A stretch of DNA of 64,000 bases from JAFDVL01 sp964631865 (GCA_964631865.1 CAZWAK010000011.1:14752-78751), one strand, 5' to 3'. Numbered from the stretch's first letter, positions 18,433 through 27,408 are shown. Program-made: numbers and translations. The notes: generated by a model not told the origin, from the letters alone.

Positions 18433-19098
18433 TTAGCGGGGCCGTACCAGATCGAAGGGATTGAAAAATAATCCGAGATTGACCAGCTTGATGAAGCGCG
18501 AAATTTTTGTGATCGTGTTGGCGGGAACGAGCAACATATCGCCCGATTTCAACATGACATCGTGGCTCAGATCATCGGTGCGCTTGAGCTTCTTCAAATC
18601 CACGACGATGATTTCCGCCTCATCGGAATTGATTTTGCGGAACAACAGAATTTGCGATGAGCGCGCCGTTTCCTTGAATCCGCCCGCCAATAAAATCGCC
18701 TGCAAAGCGGTGACTTTCTCGCGCAGTTCAAGCTTGCCGGGCTGCGCGACTTCGCCTGCGACGACGAAATAGGGCTTCTGAAATTCCTTGAGCAACAGCG
18801 TGACTTCGGGGTCTTTCAAGCGCGCGCTGGATTTCTTGACGATCAGTTCCTGCGCTTGTGCGAGCGTCAATTCGCTGACACGCATTGATCCCGCGAGGCT
18901 CAGCGTGATGTAGCCATCGCCTTGCACCGTCACGGTCTGATTGAACTCCGGCGTCAGACGATATTGCACCTCGATCACATCGCCGGGATGCAATTGATAG
19001 CTGGGGCCGGTCAGCAATTTTTCGGACGTTTGCGCGTGCGCCGAAAGCAGCAGCAGGCCTAAGAAACACCACGAGAAGAGCATCTTTCTGACAATCAT
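18433..19098 (-). CDS. Polysaccharide export protein (Wza/GumB family)
   Basis: A 221-residue secreted protein: a basic start and hydrophobic core (MIVRKMLFSWCFLGLLLLSA) ending in AHAQ, with no lipobox cysteine. The poly-export domain reads YQLHPGDVIEVQYRLTPE, with YITLSLAGSMRV. An SLBB-like part follows (YFVVAGEVAQPGKLEL, LQAILLAGGF). It would form the periplasmic/outer-membrane channel for the polymer. The ATG at 19098 is preferred to a start ten codons upstream because it begins the signal peptide and leaves 8 bases to the previous gene. Confidence 0.93.
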   Translation of the reverse strand: MIVRKMLFSWCFLGLLLLSAHAQTSEKLLTGPSYQLHPGDVIEVQYRLTPEFNQTVTVQGDGYITLSLAGSMRVSELTLAQAQELIVKKSSARLKDPEVTLLLKEFQKPYFVVAGEVAQPGKLELREKVTALQAILLAGGFKETARSSQILLFRKINSDEAEIIVVDLKKLKRTDDLSHDVMLKSGDMLLVPANTITKISRFIKLVNLGLFFNPFDLVRPR

Positions 19099-19106
19099 AA
19101 TCACCT

Positions 19107-19709
19107 CTACAGTCTGCGATACAGCCATTCCGGCACGGGATATTTTCGTTTGTTCAGCACAAAGCCGAGGAACGGCGCTTTCGTCAATTCCAATGTTCGT
19201 TGCGCCGATTGAATCTCTTCGCGGCGCGTGCGTCCGGCCTCGACGACCAGCACGACACCGTCCACCGACGGCGCAAGCAAAGCGGCGGCGGTCGAAGTTT
19301 TAAGCGACGGACAATCAATCAACACGTAATCAAAACTCATTTGCAGGGCTTCGAGCGAGGCCTGGCGCAATTCCGGGTTGCGCTGCCACGCGGTCACGTG
19401 GGCTTCGCGCCGGGTTAAGGCCAGAGAAGGGCTTTCTTCTGCCTCGTCGTCTTCGAGCAGCCACAAATTGCCGAACTCGCCGCGCTGCTGGTGCAACGAT
19501 TGTGCGGCCCCGAATTGCTGCAAGCGCGCCAGATTCACCACTAGAATGCGCTTCTCGCTGTGACGCGCCAGTTCGGTTGCCAACGACTTCACCACGTAAC
19601 TCACGCCCGTGCGCGGCACGGGGGAAGTGAACGCGACCACCAGACCGTAGTCGGGCCGGGCAGATTGGGCGTGTAGCAGTTGCTGATGGAGTGGAAAGTA
19701 ATGTTGCAT
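19107..19709 (-). CDS. CpsD/BY-kinase-like ATPase with degenerate Walker A
   Basis: A 200-residue P-loop fold protein in the position of the bacterial tyrosine autokinase. The expected Walker A (GxGKST) reads PVPRTGVSYVVKSLATELA: the lysine is replaced by Val and the glycine pattern is broken. A Walker A'-like strand (RILVVNLARL) and Walker B (YVLIDCPSL) remain. The C-terminus (KYPVPEWLYRRL) has only two tyrosines, not the usual cluster. It is therefore probably a non-catalytic partner of the chain-length protein 11 bases upstream, regulating assembly without phosphorylation. The family is clear; loss of kinase activity is my inference. Confidence 0.85.
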   Translation of the reverse strand: MQHYFPLHQQLLHAQSARPDYGLVVAFTSPVPRTGVSYVVKSLATELARHSEKRILVVNLARLQQFGAAQSLHQQRGEFGNLWLLEDDEAEESPSLALTRREAHVTAWQRNPELRQASLEALQMSFDYVLIDCPSLKTSTAAALLAPSVDGVVLVVEAGRTRREEIQSAQRTLELTKAPFLGFVLNKRKYPVPEWLYRRL

Positions 19710-19720
19710 CGTTGACCTCT

Positions 19721-21289
19721 TCAGATTTCGGCTTCGGCCAGGTCGCCCAAATCTTCTCCTTCACGCATCTCCTGCGTCTTGTGTTGTGGTTTGGCCTGCA
19801 TCAAACGTTGTTGTGGAATCGTTGCCAGTACGCCTTGCCCGGTCAAGGCTTCGAGTTCGCGCGCGGTCAGCACAGTGTCCCGGTAAATTTCTGCGCCGAC
19901 CGCGCTCGCCAGGCTGAAAAAGCTCGCCAAAAAGACCCCGATAGCGAGCGTCAGCAGGCGATTGGGAGAACTGGGTAAAGCGGATTTCGTGGGGGCTTCG
20001 GCTAAGGAAACGTTGGTGATCTTGCGTTGATCCAGCGCATCGGCAATCAAGGCCTCGTCGCGTTTGCGCGTGTAGAGTTGATAATTTTCGACCAGCGTTT
20101 TCACGTGTCGCGCGAGTTCGCTGTGCGCGTTGGTGCCGTTATCTAACTTGACGAGCAAGGCTTCGTACTGTCGCACTTGTTGCGTGAGCGTCGCGCGTTT
20201 CGCTTGCAAGCCAGCCTGCTCAAGTTTGGCTCGTTCCAACTCGCTGATTAAGTTTTGGCGCACCGGATTCAAGTCCGAAGATTGCTCGATGGCGGTGTGC
20301 TTGCGCGCGGTTTCCAAAGCGGCGGATGTGTCTTTGATTTGTTGCTCGATTTCCTGCACGAGACGATCTGTCGGCTGAAAGCGTGTGAGCAGTTGCGTGC
20401 GCCGATTTTGCAATTCGACCAGCATCGTGCTGAGCCGTTCGACCGATTGTTGATACGGCAGCACGCGATTGAGCGTGACGATGCGCGGTGGCTGTTTGAC
20501 GAGTTCGCGCGCGCTGGCCTCAATACGCCTGGTGGTTTCACTCAGCGCGGTTTCTGTCGTCAGCAAGGCCGCGCGCGCTTCGATCATTTTGCTCAGGTTC
20601 AAATCTTTTTCCTCTTCCAGTGAGACGACGTTCAATTTCTGCTGATGCCGACTCAACTCGGCTTCGGCGGCGCGCAATTGTTGTTCGTATTGACGGGCCT
20701 GCGTGGCAAAAAATTCGTGTGTGCCGGGCGGGCGATGCACCTGCGAATGTTTTTCCTGATAGAGCGCGGCCACCCGTTGCAGCACGGCGTGGGCGTGTTC
20801 CGGCGTGCTGGCGCTGTAGCTGACTTCGATCAAATTCGATTTTTTGATCGGTGCCACGAGGAGCGTTTTTTCCAGCCGCCGAAGCGCTTTTTCTTCCAGG
20901 ATGGCTGGGCTGTCGTTCCGACTGAAGCGCGACCGCTCGGCGTTGGCCAGATGGTGGTCGCGCACGACCTGTTGCAACAGATCACGGCTCAGCAGCAACT
21001 GGATTTCCGAATGGACGTCGGCTTCGGTGATTTCTGCGGGCGCGGAATCCAACGGGCCGTTGGTGCGTTCCGGCGTGACGGGCGCGTCCACCCGTGTGTT
21101 GCGCACGAGGATTTTCAGGCGCGATTCGTATTTGTCCGGCAGCAAAAAAGCAACTGCGCCGACCAGGCTAACGATCAACAGAAATAGCGACAGAATCAGG
21201 CGCTGGCGGCGAAACAACACCGTGACAACGTCGCGCAGCGAGAGACTCAGGGCATTCTCTTCCTTTGGCATAACAAGTTCGATCCTCAT
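19721..21289 (-). CDS. GumC/Wzz-type chain-length and export protein
   Basis: A 522-residue inner-membrane protein with an N-terminal Wzz domain (SLRDVVTVLFRRQRLILSLF then a membrane helix, LLPDKYESRLKILV), long periplasmic coiled coils at about residues 170-420, and a second membrane helix near the end (LLTLAIGVFLASFFSLASAV). A short cytoplasmic tail contains LEALTGQGVLATIP. It controls polymer length and bridges to the Wza-like exporter. No kinase domain is fused. The reading frame extends 222 bases upstream through repeat DNA, so the start is set at MRIELVMPKEEN; MPKEEN six codons later is also possible. Confidence 0.92.
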   Translation of the reverse strand: MRIELVMPKEENALSLSLRDVVTVLFRRQRLILSLFLLIVSLVGAVAFLLPDKYESRLKILVRNTRVDAPVTPERTNGPLDSAPAEITEADVHSEIQLLLSRDLLQQVVRDHHLANAERSRFSRNDSPAILEEKALRRLEKTLLVAPIKKSNLIEVSYSASTPEHAHAVLQRVAALYQEKHSQVHRPPGTHEFFATQARQYEQQLRAAEAELSRHQQKLNVVSLEEEKDLNLSKMIEARAALLTTETALSETTRRIEASARELVKQPPRIVTLNRVLPYQQSVERLSTMLVELQNRRTQLLTRFQPTDRLVQEIEQQIKDTSAALETARKHTAIEQSSDLNPVRQNLISELERAKLEQAGLQAKRATLTQQVRQYEALLVKLDNGTNAHSELARHVKTLVENYQLYTRKRDEALIADALDQRKITNVSLAEAPTKSALPSSPNRLLTLAIGVFLASFFSLASAVGAEIYRDTVLTARELEALTGQGVLATIPQQRLMQAKPQHKTQEMREGEDLGDLAEAEI

Positions 21290-21404
21290 GTTTACTCGAG
21301 TCGGTTTTTGCCGGACTCGCTTAGTGGGTGAGGAAGAAGGCCGGGAAAATACATGTGTCGAAAAATTTGATGTAGTGATAACAAGAATTTTAAGAATTAC
21401 TTCT

Positions 21405-21530
21405 AAGCACCTCGGCAAAAGTTTTGAGGTGTAACGCGATTTGGTAAATCGCGTGCGTTCTAAGGCGCAGCCCCGCGATTTACCAAATCGCGTTACGCCA
21501 TTCTCCCGCAAAATTTTTGCCGAGGTGCTT
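21405..21530. repeat. Nested inverted-repeat (MITE-like) element upstream of gumC
   Basis: Outer 16-bp perfect inverted repeats lie at 21405-21420 (AAGCACCTCGGCAAAA) and 21515-21530. Inside them is a second perfect inverted repeat of 23 bp at 21431-21453 and 21474-21496. Each inner arm is itself quasi-palindromic (CGCGATTT-GGT-AAATCGCG). The element could fold into a cruciform. A related core lies at 56301-56376 and half copies follow at 21536-21601. Confidence 0.8.
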
Positions 21531-21535
21531 ATGTG

Positions 21536-21601
21536 GCGCGCTTTGGCAAATCGCGTTACGCCTTAGAGAATGTAGCGCGCTTTGGCAAATCGCGTTACGC
21601 C
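21536..21601. repeat. Two perfect 27-base direct copies of the repeat half-site
   Basis: GCGCGCTTTGGCAAATCGCG plus TTACGCC occurs twice, at 21536-21562 and 21575-21601, directly after the nested element and in the same orientation. The rest of the 515-base gap up to the subtilase gene (21602-21804) shows nothing I can name. Confidence 0.8.
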
Positions 21602-21804
21602 GCAGGTTCGTTGTGGCTGAGCGTCGGCGCGAACAACTTCATTGATCTCAAACTCATTGCGAATCGCTGGCTAAGCGGTGACTGGCTTAGTGGCAATGTC
21701 GGCGACGTTCCAACTGTCACGATGGTTAGCAGAAATCCAGCACGATTCCTCCACATTTCTCGCTTTTAATCCCCCTGCCCAGAACAGACTTCTCAGGAGT
21801 TTTT

Positions 21805-23907
21805 ATGCCGATCAAAAAAATCTTCTCGTTTTCCCTCGCAGCGGTTTTAAGCTTGCCGCTCACGGTGCTGAATCTCGCGGCCCAGTCGCCGACGCGCAAG
21901 CCCGTGCGCTCAGCCACCAAAGCCCAGAAGCCGAAGCTCGCGCCGGATTTGGAAGAGCTATTGAGGCAGGACGACGCGGATGAAGCGACGCGGCAAGACC
22001 AGACGCGGGCGGAAGTTCGCCCGGAACAGCCCTTGACCGAACGGCCTGAAGAGCGTGAAGAAGAAAGCGAAAACGAAACCCTGCCCAGCATCATTAACGG
22101 AACGCCACTCCCCTCGGCAGAGGTCAGTGCCGAAGAAAAACAAAGTTTCATCGTGCAGGTCGAACGCGGCACGCCGCAGGTGGTGCTGGAAGAAAAGCTC
22201 GCGTTCTTGGGCGGTCGCATCAAGCAGCAGTATCAGGGGATGGGGTTGCTGACGATTGAAGCCCCGCGCACGGCCATTCGGCAATTGGCCGCGCAGGGCA
22301 GCATCGCTTACGTCAGCCCGGATCGCCCGGTTGCGGCCAGCGGACATCTCGAAACGACGACGGGCGCGACGCTCGCGCGCACTTTGGCGGGCGACCTGAC
22401 GCTCAATGGGGCCGGGATCGGTATTGCCGTTTTGGACAGCGGGGTGGATGAAAATCATTTCCTGGTCAAAGAGGATCACGATCACCCGAGCGTGGTTTCC
22501 TACAAGAATTTTAGTGGCAGCGGGGACGCGGACAAGGATCGCTATGGGCATGGAACCCACGTGGCGGCGCTCGTCAATGGCAGTATCCGCTTCCAGGCGG
22601 GAGCCTACGCGGGCGTTGCGCCGGGGGCCAAATTGATTAACGTGAAGGTGCTGAACGACAATGGCGTCGGGACGGTCAGCAATCTGATCGCGGCGATTGA
22701 TTGGGTGATTGCGAACCGAGACGCCAACGATTACAACATCCGCGTCATCAACCTGAGTCTCGGCGCGCAAGCGAAAGACAGCTATGTCAACGATCCGCTT
22801 TGTCGGGCGGCGCGACGCGCCGTGAATGCCGGCCTCGTCGTGGTGGCTTCGGCAGGGAATCGCGGCAAGGATGCTGCTGGGAATAAAGTGTATGGCAGCA
22901 TCAATTCGCCGGGCATAGACCCGTCGGTGCTGACCGTCGGCGCGGCCAACACCTTCGGCACGGACGTGCGTTCGGATGACGGGGTCGCCAGTTACAGTTC
23001 GCGCGGGCCCACGCGCGGCTACGTGACGGTAAACGGCCTGCGGAAATATGACAATCTCATCAAACCTGATCTCGTCGCGCCGGGCAACCGGGTCATCAGC
23101 GCCTCGTCGGCGAACCCCGATCAGGCGCTACAAAAGAAGAACAATCTGGTCGTGCGCTATCCCTGGCTAGAGACGAGAAGCGTCAACAATCTTGAGGAGC
23201 GGTTGATGTATCTGAGCGGGACTTCCATGTCTGCGCCAGTAGTCAGCGGCGCGGTCGCGCTCATGTTGCAGGCGAATCCGAGCCTGACGCCGAATTTAGC
23301 GAAGGCGATTTTGATGTATACAGCACAACCGTTACAGGGCTTCAATATGCTCGAACAGGGCGCTGGTTTGCTCAATGTCGAAGGCGCAGTGCGGTTGGCG
23401 CGACTGGTCAAACCCGCGTTGCCCACGACAGTCGGAGCCAGCCTCTTAAACGGTTCTCTGCCCAATCCGCAAAGCACGATTGCGGGGCAAGTCTGCACTT
23501 GGGCACAAGGGGTCATTACCAACTGGGGGTTCCTCACCGGCACGGCGCTGATGACAGAGTGGCAAAGCGTGTATGGGACAGGCGTTGCGCTGGCCGATGC
23601 GACGATCTTCGCGAACGGAGCTTTCGTCAAAGCCATTGGTAGAACTTCCAGCAGCGTCGGCTTATACTCCGGCGCGGTCAGCGTGACCACCAGCGGCGTG
23701 GCGTTGGCCGATGGCGTGGCGTTGGCCGATGGCGTGGCGTTAGCTGATGGCGTGGCGTTAGCCGATGGCGTTGCGCTGGCCGATGGAATGTTGCTGTCGG
23801 ACGGCATGCTGATGTCGGACGGGATGTTGCTGTCAGATGGAACGGTAAACGGCAGCTCCGCCTTTTGGGGGGATGATACGGCCTGTATGCAGCCCGTGCT
23901 TTGGTAA
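21805..23907 (+). CDS. Secreted S8 subtilisin-like protease with hexapeptide repeats
   Basis: A 700-residue exported protease. A signal peptide (residues 1-27, ending NLAAQS) is followed by a charged region and a prodomain at about residues 110-175. The catalytic triad is visible: D211 in AVLDSGVDENH, H249 in YGHGTHVAAL, S474 in GTSMSAPVVSGAVALML, with the oxyanion Asn in SAGNRGK. After the catalytic domain, about 150 residues of unknown fold end in eight tandem hexapeptides G-[VM]-[AL]-L/M-[AS]-D at residues 631-678. Two cysteines (CTWAQG region and CMQPVLW at the end) may form a disulphide. Substrate unknown. It is divergent from the polysaccharide locus. Confidence 0.94.
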   Translation: MPIKKIFSFSLAAVLSLPLTVLNLAAQSPTRKPVRSATKAQKPKLAPDLEELLRQDDADEATRQDQTRAEVRPEQPLTERPEEREEESENETLPSIINGTPLPSAEVSAEEKQSFIVQVERGTPQVVLEEKLAFLGGRIKQQYQGMGLLTIEAPRTAIRQLAAQGSIAYVSPDRPVAASGHLETTTGATLARTLAGDLTLNGAGIGIAVLDSGVDENHFLVKEDHDHPSVVSYKNFSGSGDADKDRYGHGTHVAALVNGSIRFQAGAYAGVAPGAKLINVKVLNDNGVGTVSNLIAAIDWVIANRDANDYNIRVINLSLGAQAKDSYVNDPLCRAARRAVNAGLVVVASAGNRGKDAAGNKVYGSINSPGIDPSVLTVGAANTFGTDVRSDDGVASYSSRGPTRGYVTVNGLRKYDNLIKPDLVAPGNRVISASSANPDQALQKKNNLVVRYPWLETRSVNNLEERLMYLSGTSMSAPVVSGAVALMLQANPSLTPNLAKAILMYTAQPLQGFNMLEQGAGLLNVEGAVRLARLVKPALPTTVGASLLNGSLPNPQSTIAGQVCTWAQGVITNWGFLTGTALMTEWQSVYGTGVALADATIFANGAFVKAIGRTSSSVGLYSGAVSVTTSGVALADGVALADGVALADGVALADGVALADGMLLSDGMLMSDGMLLSDGTVNGSSAFWGDDTACMQPVLW
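23695..23838 (+). repeat. Eight in-frame 18-base tandem repeats in the subtilase gene
   Basis: Units such as GGCGTGGCGTTGGCCGAT repeat without gaps from 23695. The first five encode GVALAD and the last three GMLLSD or GMLMSD. The first four units are nearly identical, which indicates recent copy-number change. Because the unit is a multiple of three, slippage changes protein length but not frame. Confidence 0.95.
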
Positions 23908-23963
23908 GCTGCTGCGCCAGACCTGCGTCGTGCTGCCGAGTCGTGGAGCAAGGGGGGAGGGCT

Positions 23964-24635
23964 TCACTTGAGAGAAATTTCAAAATCTATGCCCACCCCG
24001 TGAAAATTGCCGCTGCGTCTGTCGGTCTGGCGCAGATAAAAAACTTCTGCTTCGACTTGTTCATTGACTTGCCAGTTCACACCCGCGCGGAAGCGATTGC
24101 GCGTCCACGCGCGGCGACGCCCGTCGTAATACACGTCGTCGCGCGCAAACAGGCTGAGCGCCCCTTCACGCCAGGACAACGGGTAATCCACGCGCAAGCG
24201 TTGAATGAAGCGCGTGGCGTCGCCGGTACGACGCAACCGTCGCTCAATCAGATTCGAGTCGGTCACACGAAAGCGACCGAGCGGAAAGCTCACGATGGTG
24301 TCGAAGGCAAAGCGATTTTCGTTCTCGCTCCTGCCGTTGAAAAACTGTGACGACAGGAACCGATAGCGCGGGACGAAAGTTAAGAACTTCGTCACGCGCC
24401 ACGAATACGCGACTCCGATTTCGCCGCGCCCGCGCCCGCGCTCCGGCCATTGGCTGGTGCGCATTTTCGCGCCTGTGATCAACCGCAGGTTTTTTCGCAA
24501 CGGCAACGAGAATTCGATTTCGGAGCGAAACTGAAAGTCCTTGTTGGTCTCTGCCTCGCGTTCCTGCGCGGTGACGCAAACACTGGCGACCAACAGCACA
24601 ACCACGATGCGCGCGAGGGGGAATCCGCGTTTCAT
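23964..24635 (-). CDS. DUF2490-like outer-membrane beta-barrel protein
   Basis: A 223-residue protein with a signal peptide (MKRGFPLARIVVVLLVASVC, cleavage near TAQ) followed by alternating strands rich in aromatic and charged residues (FQFRSEIEFSLPL, FLTFVPRYRFLSSQFF, RFIQRLRVDYPL, EVFYLRQTD) ending FEISLK. This resembles DUF2490, predicted outer-membrane barrels. The start at 24635 overlaps the transporter stop by 4 bases (ATGA); the longer frame upstream is shadow. It may be the outer-membrane partner of the transporter, which is inference from the operon. Confidence 0.75.
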   Translation of the reverse strand: MKRGFPLARIVVVLLVASVCVTAQEREAETNKDFQFRSEIEFSLPLRKNLRLITGAKMRTSQWPERGRGRGEIGVAYSWRVTKFLTFVPRYRFLSSQFFNGRSENENRFAFDTIVSFPLGRFRVTDSNLIERRLRRTGDATRFIQRLRVDYPLSWREGALSLFARDDVYYDGRRRAWTRNRFRAGVNWQVNEQVEAEVFYLRQTDRRSGNFHGVGIDFEISLK

Positions 24636-26113
24636 ATTGTCCTCAAGGCCAGCCCGATCCAGCGCCAGTAGCCGTAATAAAACACGAGCACGAGCGCCAG
24701 ATGCGCCAGCAGCAACACCGCGCTCAGCCGCAGCAGATCGGCGGGCTGGTACGTTTCGGTTTCTAGTTCCTGAAACATCAGCAACGCTTTGCTGCTGACC
24801 GGAAACGTCAGGCAATAATTCATCCCGACCGTGCCAATGAACATCACGGCGACCGGATTCAGTTGCAGCGTGCTGGCGAGATAGAGCAGCGGCGGCACGA
24901 GCGCGGCAGCGCGTGCCGTGTGCGAAGTCATGTAAATGTGCGACGTGAGCGAAAGCATCGCCAGCAGGAGCAACAGCCACAACGACGATTGCGTTTGTGC
25001 AATGCCGCTGGCGGTGAACAACTGCTCGATGATCCATTGCGCCGCGCGGGTTTCAATCAACGCCTGACCGAGTACCAACGCCGCGCCCACAAAGAGCACC
25101 AGATTCCACGAGATGGCATTCATTGCATCTTTCCACTTCATCACACCGACACCGGGCAGCGTCAGCAGCAGCGCACCGAAGATGCTCACGGTGGCGATCT
25201 CATAGCCGTGCCAATGTTCAGTCGCCCACAGCGTCACCATCAGCACCGTCACGCCGAGCGTCATCCACTCCGCGCGGGAAAATTTCCGGCGCTCGGCGCG
25301 TTGCACGGCAATCGGACGTTGCCGCGTTTCTCGATCCAGAAACAGCCACAGCACTGCCTGACACGAGATAAATCCTGCGACGATGCCGAACGGCAAGCCA
25401 TACAGCGTCCACTCGGCAAACGAAATGCTGCGCCCCGCAAGCTGTCGCAACAGATCGTTGGCAACGAGATGCGAACCCGCGCCCACCAGCGTCGAGATCG
25501 TCGCCACAAGGATGACGGTCGGAATGAGCAAGGCGAGAGCGCGCGTGATGCGGCGATCATTGGCTGCGCCCGACAGACTATGAAAAACCGGCAGCGCCAC
25601 CGCCGCGCGTCCCGACGTGGAGGGAATCAAAAACGTGAGCGGAATGAGCGCCGCCGTGAGCAGCCAGCAGACCTGTCGCACGTTGCGCGCGCGCGCCACG
25701 ATCAGTTCCGTCAGACGCGCGGCGAGTCCTGTTTGCTGTACTGCGCCGCCGAGGATGAACGCGCCGATCATCAGCCACACGACATCCGCAGCCAGCGCCT
25801 GGAACAGTCGCTCTTGCGGGCTGCCGCCAGCCAGCACCAACAACAGCGTCGCGCCCAAAGCCACATACGCGGCATTGAGGTTGGTCGTTGACCAGAAGAT
25901 CACCGCACACGCGAAAGCAAACAGCGCCACGCGAGCCGCAGGCGGTAACGTCGCCGGTAACGTTACGCCTGCGCCCGCTGCCAGCAGCAACAACAACGGC
26001 AACGCTACGCCCACCACACGAGAAAGGCTGCGTTCGTGTGCCGTTGTTTGTTGTTTGCTTTGCGTTTTGTCAGATGACCATAAATTCGGCGGTGCGAATT
26101 TGCCTATGCCCAT
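24632..26113 (-). CDS. SLC13/DASS family anion permease
   Basis: A 493-residue permease with about twelve membrane helices. Signature regions include WLMIGAFILGGAVQQTGLA, FLIPSTSGRAAVALPVF (first substrate hairpin, S-x-S pattern), LVGAGSHLVANDLL and the second hairpin near MFIGTVGMNYCLTFPVSSKA. DASS carriers import di- and tricarboxylates or sulfate, usually with sodium. The upstream glycerate kinase overlaps it by 10 bases, so glycerate or a related hydroxyacid is a reasonable substrate guess, but not shown. Confidence 0.88.
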   Translation of the reverse strand: MGIGKFAPPNLWSSDKTQSKQQTTAHERSLSRVVGVALPLLLLLAAGAGVTLPATLPPAARVALFAFACAVIFWSTTNLNAAYVALGATLLLVLAGGSPQERLFQALAADVVWLMIGAFILGGAVQQTGLAARLTELIVARARNVRQVCWLLTAALIPLTFLIPSTSGRAAVALPVFHSLSGAANDRRITRALALLIPTVILVATISTLVGAGSHLVANDLLRQLAGRSISFAEWTLYGLPFGIVAGFISCQAVLWLFLDRETRQRPIAVQRAERRKFSRAEWMTLGVTVLMVTLWATEHWHGYEIATVSIFGALLLTLPGVGVMKWKDAMNAISWNLVLFVGAALVLGQALIETRAAQWIIEQLFTASGIAQTQSSLWLLLLLAMLSLTSHIYMTSHTARAAALVPPLLYLASTLQLNPVAVMFIGTVGMNYCLTFPVSSKALLMFQELETETYQPADLLRLSAVLLLAHLALVLVFYYGYWRWIGLALRTI

Positions 26114-27309
26114 CTGACCGCCCTCCGTTGTGGCAAGCCACGACGAGTGTGCTCAGACAACCGAGCCACGACATTGATCGTGCGCATCACGTTCTCGGCG
26201 CATTCGGCCAGCAGACGATGCGCGTCGCGGATGGCCTCCTCAAGCGTGCTGGGGTGATCGAGAATGCTGAACATCGCGTCAATGCCGTGTTCGTAATTGA
26301 CTGCCGCGCCCTGCCCAATCGTCCCGGCCAACGCGATGACCGGCACGTTGTAGCGTTTGGCACGATGGCCGACTTCGGCGGGAATCTTGCCGCGCGGCGT
26401 TTGATAATCAATGCCGCCCTCTGCCGTGAACACCAGATCGGCGCGCGCCAGTGCCTTGTCCACGTCCAGATATTGCATCACGATTTCGTACCGCTGATGC
26501 AGCGTTGCGCCCAGCAATGCGACCAGTCCCGCACCCGTTCCGCCCGAAGCGCCGCCGCCCGGCATCGTGTACACATCCAACCCCAGATCGCGCTCAATCA
26601 CAGCAGCATAGTGATCCAGCGCCGCTGCCATCTGCTCAACGGTTTCCGGCGCTGCGCCTTTTTGCGGCCCGAAGACACGCGCAACGCCGTTCGCTCCGCA
26701 CAGCACGTTGTGGATGTTGCAGGCAACATCCATCGGCACAAAATTGAGACGTGGATCGCGCTCGCTCACATCAATGCGCGCCAACTCCGCCAGCGCCGCG
26801 CCGCCGCGCCCAATTTCAGAGCCATCCGCCTTGAGCAGCCGCACGCCCAAGGCCTGCGCCATTCCTGCGCCGCCGTCGTTCGTGCCGGAGTCGCCACAAC
26901 CGACCAGAATGCGTTCCGCACCCGCGTCAAGCGCGGCTTTGATCAATTCGCCCACGCCATACGTCGTCGTCAGCAGCGGATTACGTTTGTCCTTCGGCAC
27001 GAGCCGCAGCCCTGCCGCCGCCGCTAATTCCAGCACGGCGGTGCGCGGCCCTTTGCCGCCGAGCAAGGCGAAATGCGCGTCTACGGGTTCGCCGACCGGC
27101 CCCGTCACACGCACCTGCCGCAGTTTGCCGTGTGTCACGCGCGCAAGGGTTGCCGAAAACCCCTCGCCGCCGTCCACGAGCGGAATTTGAATAATTTCAG
27201 CCTCCGGGCTGGCGCGACGAATGCCTTCCGCAATCGCCGCCGCCGCTTCTTCGGCATCGAGACTTTCTTTGAATCCTGAAGGTGCCACTACCATTCTGAG
27301 CGTAGTCAT
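26104..27309 (-). CDS. Glycerate kinase (GarK/GlxK family)
   Basis: A 401-residue kinase. VVAPSGFKESLDAEEAAAAI is the family N-terminus; PLVDGGEGFSAT, GCGDSGTNDGGAGMAQALG and GGGASGGTGAGLVALLG are the nucleotide and substrate loops. It phosphorylates glycerate, typically to 2-phosphoglycerate, linking glyoxylate or glucarate breakdown to glycolysis. It is the first gene of a three-gene operon with a DASS permease and a DUF2490 protein. The last 40 residues (TINVVARLSEHTRRGLPQRR) extend beyond the typical core. Confidence 0.94.
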   Translation of the reverse strand: MTTLRMVVAPSGFKESLDAEEAAAAIAEGIRRASPEAEIIQIPLVDGGEGFSATLARVTHGKLRQVRVTGPVGEPVDAHFALLGGKGPRTAVLELAAAAGLRLVPKDKRNPLLTTTYGVGELIKAALDAGAERILVGCGDSGTNDGGAGMAQALGVRLLKADGSEIGRGGAALAELARIDVSERDPRLNFVPMDVACNIHNVLCGANGVARVFGPQKGAAPETVEQMAAALDHYAAVIERDLGLDVYTMPGGGASGGTGAGLVALLGATLHQRYEIVMQYLDVDKALARADLVFTAEGGIDYQTPRGKIPAEVGHRAKRYNVPVIALAGTIGQGAAVNYEHGIDAMFSILDHPSTLEEAIRDAHRLLAECAENVMRTINVVARLSEHTRRGLPQRRAVRWA

Positions 27310-27375
27310 AAGTTTTCCTGTGTTGTGCCTGTGTCATTATGTTTATAGGTCAGATTTTTTCGGTGTAACGCGCCA

Positions 27376-27408
27376 GCAGGCCTGAGCACTAGAGCTGCTC
27401 AGGCCTGC
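27376..27408 (-). terminator. 13-bp hairpin between secreted protein gene and glycerate kinase
   Basis: A perfect stem (GCAGGCCTGAGCA with TGCTCAGGCCTGC) with a 7-base loop lies 60 bases after the stop of the secreted protein gene. No strong T-run follows on the minus strand. It separates that gene from the glycerate kinase operon. Confidence 0.6.

Noticed and set aside
16970..18436. 488-residue plus-strand frame
   Set aside because: It is the antisense shadow of the glycosylphosphotransferase gene, rich in Arg, Gln and His, with no motif.
23695..23838. CRISPR-like regular repeat
   Set aside because: The 18-base units have no spacers and are in frame within a subtilase gene, so they are coding tandem repeats.
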